From positions 1 to 38,738 of the forward strand of contig JADZEF010000011.1 in NCBI GenBank assembly GCA_020850695.1: DNA of 38,738 nucleotides. The letters run 5' to 3'. The notes below the pieces were generated by a model, which had not been told where the DNA came from, ran no database searches, and saw nothing but the letters and a program-made list of their open reading frames with translations. Below, in pieces: positions 34,369 to 38,738 of this stretch (positions are counted from its first letter, which is position 1; the number at the start of each line of letters is the position of its first letter). The translations under genes and the position numbers were made by a program. The stretch comes from Planctomycetaceae bacterium. Lineage in GTDB: Bacteria; Planctomycetota; Planctomycetia; Planctomycetales; Planctomycetaceae.

Positions 34369-35502
34369 ATGCGACTCTCCCTATCCCCCCATAATGACTA
34401 CAGAGCTTTGCCTCCCGCTGCTCGACTCCGATGCATTCATGCCGCATTTTGCGGCGTCGTCACAGCAATGGGTGTTCTATTCTTGTTCGATGTGAGTGTT
34501 TTTGCGGAGGAGCGTTTGGTCAAGGATGTCGTGCTCGCAGTTCACGGAGGGACAGCCTACGCGAGGGCGGATGTCACTCCTGAATTTGAAAAGTTGTTGC
34601 GCCAGGGACTCGAGCACGCTTTGAGAAAAGGTTACGAGGCTCTTCAGAAAGAAGGGGCCACCAGTCTGGATGGAGTGGAAGCGGCTGTTCGTGAGTTGGA
34701 AGACGATCCGGCGTTCAATGCCGGGCGCGGAGCGGTTTTCACCCGGGAAGGAACGATCGAGCTCGACGCTTCGATCATGGATGGGAAGGACAAACGTGCG
34801 GGGGCGGTGGCGTCGGTCACGACGATCCGCAACCCGGTCACTGCGGCCCGGACGGTGATGGAACGAAGTCGCCATGTGTTGTTCGTGGGAGCCGGAGCAG
34901 AGAAGTTTGCAGCCGATCAGAAGCTGGATGTTGTCGACTCGGAATACTTTCAGACCCCCCGTCAGCGGGACGCCTTGAAGAGATACTTGGAACGGGAATT
35001 GCAATCCGGCGATCGCCCGGCAGGGCTGGAAAAGCAGGGCGAAAAGACCGAATCGAAGAAATCAGGATCGACGGGCTCATCGCCTCACGGAACTGTAGGG
35101 GCCGTCGCACGGGATCGAGCAGGAAATCTGGCCGCCGCAACGTCAACGGGCGGCATGAATGGCAAACGTTCGGGGCGGGTCGGAGACTCGCCGGTGATTG
35201 GTGCAGGAACATACGCCGAAAACGCAAGCTGTGCGGTCTCGGCCACAGGACACGGAGAATTCTTTATTCGATGGACGGTGGCTCACGACATTGCGGCCCG
35301 CATCAAGTACGCGGGGCAGTCGCTTTCCCAGGCGGCGAATGACGTGATCCACGGAGACATGGAAAAAGCGGGCGGCCGCGGGGCCGTCATTGGACTGAAC
35401 TCTCGCGGCGAATTCACCGCCGCGTGGAGCACGAAGGAAGGACTGTATCGCGGTTATGTGACCCGGGATGGCCAGATTTCCGTGATGCTGTACGAGGAGT
35501 GA
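34369..35502 (+). CDS. Exported isoaspartyl peptidase / plant-type asparaginase (Ntn hydrolase)
   Basis: An Ntn-hydrolase of the plant-type asparaginase family, 377 residues from the start chosen at 34369 (AAGGG just before it); an upstream ATG at 34333 has no ribosome site. A hydrophobic signal segment ends near VSVFA-EE. The precursor is cleaved before the catalytic Thr in HGTVGAVA (Thr242 from this start), with the later GGMNGKRSGRVGDSPVIGAG substrate region intact. Early family landmarks (AVHGGTAYARAD, FNAGRGAVFT, ELDASIMDG) are present. The enzyme splits beta-aspartyl dipeptides. Its stop is followed after 65 bases by the cyanophycinase gene, so together they can convert exported-face cyanophycin to free Asp and Arg (inferred). 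Confidence 0.9.
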   Translation: MRLSLSPHNDYRALPPAARLRCIHAAFCGVVTAMGVLFLFDVSVFAEERLVKDVVLAVHGGTAYARADVTPEFEKLLRQGLEHALRKGYEALQKEGATSLDGVEAAVRELEDDPAFNAGRGAVFTREGTIELDASIMDGKDKRAGAVASVTTIRNPVTAARTVMERSRHVLFVGAGAEKFAADQKLDVVDSEYFQTPRQRDALKRYLERELQSGDRPAGLEKQGEKTESKKSGSTGSSPHGTVGAVARDRAGNLAAATSTGGMNGKRSGRVGDSPVIGAGTYAENASCAVSATGHGEFFIRWTVAHDIAARIKYAGQSLSQAANDVIHGDMEKAGGRGAVIGLNSRGEFTAAWSTKEGLYRGYVTRDGQISVMLYEE

Positions 35503-35567
35503 TGCCGGAAGCTTTTCCGAAGCGTTTCCGGGTCTCTTTTTGGACTCTTTTCCAGGGAGATGTTCGC

Positions 35568-36980
35568 ATGATGCGAAGCTGGATCGTAGCCTTGGCGGTG
35601 GCGGCAGGTTGTCCTGCGATGATGCAGGCGGCCGACACCCAGCCGGCCGGAAACACTCCGGTTGCGAAGGGGCAGGGGAGCCTTGTGATCATCGGTGGAG
35701 CGCTTCGCTTCACCGAGACGTCGGTCTGGTCGACCATCGTCGATCTGGCCGGTGGCAAGGACGCGAAAATTGCCGTCTTTCCGACCGCCAGTTCTCAGCC
35801 GATGGCCAGCGGCGAACGGATCGTCCAGCTGCTCAAGTCGCTCGGGGCCGAAGCGTTCGTGGTTCCGGTCGGAGTCATGAACATCGAGCAGGACTACCAG
35901 AAGGTGGTCCACGATGCCGAGTGGGTTTCCCGCGTGAAGTCGGCGACCGGCGTCTTCTTCACCGGCGGCAGCCAGGCCCGCATCACGCAGGCCCTGCTGG
36001 GCAAGGACGGTACGCAGACCCCGGTGCTTCAAGCCATCTGGGACGTCTACAATCGCGGCGGCGTGGTGGCCGGCACCAGCGCCGGAGCCGCCATGATGAG
36101 CAAGACGATGTTCTCGAACCCGCAGTCGGTTCTGGGAACGATGCAGAAGGGCGTCCGTATGGGCGTCGAGATCGATCGCGGTCTTGGCTTCCTGGACGGC
36201 TCGTGGTTCGTCGAACAGCACTGCCTGGCACGGGGCCGCTTCGCGCGGGCCATCGTGGCGATGCACACCGCCGGCATCAAGTACGGCATCGGTATTGAGG
36301 AAGACACCGCCGTCGTCGTGAAGAACGGGACCGACCTTTCGGTCTGCGGCTACAAGGGTTGCCTGGTGTTCGACGTTTCGGAAGCGAAGCGGGACGCCGA
36401 GGTCAACGGCTTCAACCTGCAGAACGTCAAGATGTCGTACCTCGATCGAGGCGACTCGATCAACCTGAAGACGCTGGAAGTCACGCCGAGCGAGCTCAAG
36501 AAGTCGAACCCGAAGATCGACCCGCAGGCGGAAGGTTTCCGTCCGTGGAGTCGCCGTCCGATCTTCACGAACGACATGCTGGGCAACTGCGTCGTCACGA
36601 GCATCATGTCGCAGGTCCTCACCCACGAGAAGGGAGAGGCGACCGGCCTCGCCTATGACGGCAACGCCGCTCGGACGGGCCAGGAGTCGGAAGGATTCGA
36701 ATTCCGGCTCTACCGCGGCAAGGACACGTGCGGGTGGCACACGGACGATGAAGGGTACGACTCCTACACGGTGTCGAACGTCCGTCTCGACGTGGAACCG
36801 ATCGCGATCAGCGCTCCGCTTTATTCGTACGTGAAGCCGCGGCCAATCAATCCCGAGCCGGCCTCGCCGACCCAGACTCTCGCGAACCGTCCGATGGAGG
36901 CGAGCCCGATGGTCGTCATGCCGGTGTCCGCTTCGACGACCTCTGCCAAGGCCGACATGGGTGCCTCCGCTCAGAAGTAG
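35568..36980 (+). CDS. Exported cyanophycinase (S51 peptidase)
   Basis: A 470-residue exported serine peptidase of the cyanophycinase family. The start at 35568 (or the next Met) follows AGGGA; residues 1-22 are a signal peptide. Family landmarks are GSLVIIGGALRFTE (38-50), KIAVFPTASS, FFTGGSQARITQAL (130-143) and the nucleophile elbow GTSAGAAMM (S171). A downstream DGSWFVEQHCLARGR is also typical. It cleaves cyanophycin (multi-L-arginyl-poly-L-aspartate) to beta-Asp-Arg dipeptides, which the adjacent isoaspartyl peptidase can split. The ~150-residue C-terminal part goes beyond the core enzyme and is not recognised. An external (CphE-type) location is suggested by the signal peptide. Confidence 0.9.
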   Translation: MMRSWIVALAVAAGCPAMMQAADTQPAGNTPVAKGQGSLVIIGGALRFTETSVWSTIVDLAGGKDAKIAVFPTASSQPMASGERIVQLLKSLGAEAFVVPVGVMNIEQDYQKVVHDAEWVSRVKSATGVFFTGGSQARITQALLGKDGTQTPVLQAIWDVYNRGGVVAGTSAGAAMMSKTMFSNPQSVLGTMQKGVRMGVEIDRGLGFLDGSWFVEQHCLARGRFARAIVAMHTAGIKYGIGIEEDTAVVVKNGTDLSVCGYKGCLVFDVSEAKRDAEVNGFNLQNVKMSYLDRGDSINLKTLEVTPSELKKSNPKIDPQAEGFRPWSRRPIFTNDMLGNCVVTSIMSQVLTHEKGEATGLAYDGNAARTGQESEGFEFRLYRGKDTCGWHTDDEGYDSYTVSNVRLDVEPIAISAPLYSYVKPRPINPEPASPTQTLANRPMEASPMVVMPVSASTTSAKADMGASAQK

Positions 36981-37000
36981 TGCCACTGCGAGACCCAAAA

Positions 37001-37030
37001 CCCCCGCTTCGACATCTGCCGAAGCGGGGG
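37001..37030 (+). terminator. Strong stem-loop after the cyanophycinase gene
   Basis: CCCCCGCTTCG (37001-37011) and CGAAGCGGGGG (37020-37030), an 11-base perfect stem with an 8-base loop, 20 bases after the stop. No T-run follows, so termination probably relies on the second stem-loop. Confidence 0.65.
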
Positions 37031-37043
37031 CTTGAAATCGAGG

Positions 37044-37077
37044 ACGCCGGCGGGGAGCATTTCCCCACCGGCGTTTT
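37044..37077 (+). terminator. Intrinsic terminator of the cyanophycin gene pair
   Basis: ACGCCGG (37044-37050) pairs with CCGGCGT (37068-37074), and GGGGA (37052-37056) with TCCCC (37062-37066), around a 5-base loop with one internal mismatch. A TTTT-TC tract follows (37074-37080). Together with the preceding stem-loop this is a tandem terminator. Confidence 0.75.
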
Positions 37078-37153
37078 CTCATTTCCTGGATGACGGTTTC
37101 CAGAGTCGCACTCCGCTTGAGCCGATCTCCACCGGACTCGTGCCGGCGATGAG

Positions 37154-38026
37154 ATGACTGATCAGCGACTGCCATCCAGCGAGCCTTCCATGCGCATCGG
37201 ACACTGCCAGCTCGACTCGCAACTCGGCGATTTCAACGGCAACCTCCAGAAGGTTGTGAAAGGCCTCGAGCGGGCCGACCAGGACCGTGTCGACATCGTT
37301 TGTTTTCCCGAATGCTTCCTGACCGGCTATCCCGACGTGGCCGACAAGGCGCGGAAGGGAGCTTTCGCCGTCGACTCCCCGCAGATGATGCAGGTGCTCG
37401 ACCAGACCTCGCGGTTCGAAGCGGCGTTCATCGTCGGCTTCAACGAACTGCGCGGCAATGACCTCTACAACACCGCCGCCGTCATCCACAAAGGGCACCT
37501 GCTGGGGAAGTACAGCAAATGCTCGGCCTACATGAAGTTCCACAAGCAGGGGCGGGAGTTCCCCGTCTTCGAGCACAAGGGGCTGACCTTCGGCGTCGTC
37601 ATCTGCTCGGACGGCGGCTACATCGAACCGACCCGCCTGCTGGCCCTCCAGGGGGCCAAAGTCGTCTTCGCCCCGCACTTCAACTACATCGGCAAGGACG
37701 GGCTGATCGGCCACTTCATGCATGTGCGGGCCGACCACACGGCGCGGGCCGTCGAGAACATGGTCTACTTCGTCCGCGGGAACAATGTCTCGATGGGGAA
37801 GGAAGAGTGCATCACGGGGTATGACGGCGTGGGCTACGGCGACAGCTACATCATCGACCCGTGGGGCGAGATCGTCGTCCGCAGCCGCCGCCACCGCGAG
37901 GATTTCATTTTCACCGACATCGACACGACGGTCGTCGATCGCGGCTGGGGCGTCGGCCGTTCGCTCTGGAGCGCGCGGGAATTCGGCGAGCGGTTGATGG
38001 AGATCTCGAAGAAACGGCCGGGTTGA
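37154..38026 (+). CDS. Carbon-nitrogen hydrolase (nitrilase superfamily)
   Basis: A cytoplasmic 290-residue enzyme. The catalytic triad is E53 (FPECFLTGYP), K122 (GKYSKCSAYMKF) and C151 (GVVICSDGGYIEP). An ATG at 37190 (residue 13) is an alternative start matching the usual family start better (MRIGHCQLDSQLG). The branch resembles N-carbamoyl/amidase members rather than aliphatic nitrilases; the substrate is unclear. It follows the tandem terminator, so it is a separate unit, convergent with the CNNM gene (38-base gap). Confidence 0.88.
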   Translation: MTDQRLPSSEPSMRIGHCQLDSQLGDFNGNLQKVVKGLERADQDRVDIVCFPECFLTGYPDVADKARKGAFAVDSPQMMQVLDQTSRFEAAFIVGFNELRGNDLYNTAAVIHKGHLLGKYSKCSAYMKFHKQGREFPVFEHKGLTFGVVICSDGGYIEPTRLLALQGAKVVFAPHFNYIGKDGLIGHFMHVRADHTARAVENMVYFVRGNNVSMGKEECITGYDGVGYGDSYIIDPWGEIVVRSRRHREDFIFTDIDTTVVDRGWGVGRSLWSAREFGERLMEISKKRPG

Positions 38027-38064
38027 TCGGCGTCTGGCCGCGTCCCTCTGTATGAGGCGGCGCC

Positions 38065-38738
38065 TCACGCCGGTTGCGGCGGGCGAAAGAGCTGCTCCGC
38101 AAGGCCGTGCGTATTGGCGATGCCAACCAATCGGCCGCTGTCATAGACCGCCCCCAGCAGCGCCCCGCTCGATTGCAGCGTCAGCAGTGCCTCGAGCTTT
38201 GACTGCGCGGCGTCGATCCGAGGCAGCGTCCGAACCAGCGAGGGCAACGGCCGACGAGCGAGAGCCGCATCCGACACCCTCACATACCCGAACCAGTCCC
38301 CATCCCCTGACGCTCTTCGAATCGGCACGGTGGTCAAACCGTATCTCCGCGCGAACTCGAGCAATTCGGCCAACGAGGCTGTGTCCGGCAGTCCGAAGAT
38401 CCGCGGCGTCGGCGTCACCGCTTGCAGCACCCCCTGAGAGACCGTGTGCATCAGCCCGTGAATTAGGCGATTCTGAACGTCGGTCAGGAGCCCGGCCTGG
38501 TGGCCGCGCGTGAGCAGCTGCACCAGCTGCGTGCGCCCCAAGACCAGGTCCGAGGGTTTCTCGCCCCCGCCCCGCAACCGCTGAAGCAATCTTGTGAGCC
38601 CGATCAGCGGGACCACCAACGGAAAGAACAGGCGGAAGAACCCGACGAACCACGCCGACTCGCTCCGCAGCCGCTGCAGCGGGATGCGGTAGTAGACGCT
38701 CTTCGGCAGCAGCTCCCCCGCGACGAAGACCAGCGGCG
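38065..38738 (-). CDS. CNNM/DUF21 membrane protein with CBS pair (partial)
   Basis: Only the C-terminal ~224 residues are in the window; the 5' end lies beyond 38738. The visible N-terminal side reads PLVFVAGELLPKSVYYRIPLQ and a hydrophobic helix (FFRLFFPLVVPLIGL), typical of the CNNM transmembrane domain (GELLPK motif), the family of magnesium/cobalt transport or hemolysin-related proteins. Two CBS motifs follow (about 120-165, 170-215 in the fragment): VTPTPRIFGLPDTASLAEL ... YGLTTVPI, then GALLGAVYDSGRLVGIANTHGLAE. No C-terminal CorC domain before the stop. Confidence 0.8.
   Translation of the reverse strand, partial: PLVFVAGELLPKSVYYRIPLQRLRSESAWFVGFFRLFFPLVVPLIGLTRLLQRLRGGGEKPSDLVLGRTQLVQLLTRGHQAGLLTDVQNRLIHGLMHTVSQGVLQAVTPTPRIFGLPDTASLAELLEFARRYGLTTVPIRRASGDGDWFGYVRVSDAALARRPLPSLVRTLPRIDAAQSKLEALLTLQSSGALLGAVYDSGRLVGIANTHGLAEQLFRPPQPA

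Noticed and set aside
35454..37175. 573-residue minus frame over the cyanophycinase gene
   Set aside because: Shadow frame with His/Arg/Asp-rich composition; extends through the terminators.

Overview
The window looks like a piece of the chromosome of a planctomycete (Planctomycetota, probably Planctomycetaceae-like). The reasons are the high GC content and families typical of that phylum: a Tat-exported DUF1501 protein, a DUF1080 domain fused to an esterase, a secreted ceramidase-like protein, an M81 (MlrC-like) metallopeptidase, a secreted cyanophycinase, and several exported proteins of unknown role. Phylum is inference from gene content; no rRNA or marker gene is present.

Layout: (1) 0.5-4.5 kb holds a two-RCK potassium channel, a tandem universal stress protein, an orphan TrkA-C remnant and a small cupin. 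(2) 4.6-7.6 kb is a tight run behind a strong palindrome: a DUF1858/NnrS-like membrane protein, a DUF3365 haem-binding protein and a DGC-domain zinc protein. With the cupin this looks like a nitric-oxide or redox stress set. (3) 8.1-11.1 kb has two exported proteins (DUF1501, ceramidase-like). (4) 11.3-14.4 kb, minus strand, is a heat-shock operon: hsp20, LonB-like AAA protease and a translationally coupled 70-residue protein. (5) 14.5-15.2 kb is a scar of decayed mobile DNA. (6) 15.2-19.6 kb has a LOG-family enzyme and then a three-gene run: CBS-HEPN protein, SulP anion transporter with STAS domain, and a class III cyclase-like protein. This run is the best candidate here for an undescribed signalling system. 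(7) 19.6-24.6 kb has a broken lactate/malate dehydrogenase, two secreted proteins (SnoaL-like; a Gly-rich protein with a long in-frame minisatellite) and a decayed AAA/ThiF cassette. (8) 24.6-34 kb has a small membrane protein, M81 peptidase, PLD/cardiolipin synthase, tRNA-Leu(UAG), a secreted gluzincin, an esterase-DUF1080 fusion, a HEAT lipoprotein and a class C beta-lactamase-like hydrolase. (9) 34.3-37 kb is a two-gene exported cyanophycin-degradation unit (isoaspartyl peptidase plus cyanophycinase), closed by two stem-loops. (10) The window ends with a nitrilase-family enzyme and a CNNM/CBS membrane protein cut by the edge.

A recurring theme is gene decay. At least four intergenic stretches contain recognisable pieces of broken genes (TrkA-C; IS66-like and integrase-like; lactate dehydrogenase with an internal stop; AAA/ThiF with a destroyed Walker A). 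Short dispersed palindromes also occur between genes. All family calls were made by reading motifs in the translations; no database search was run.
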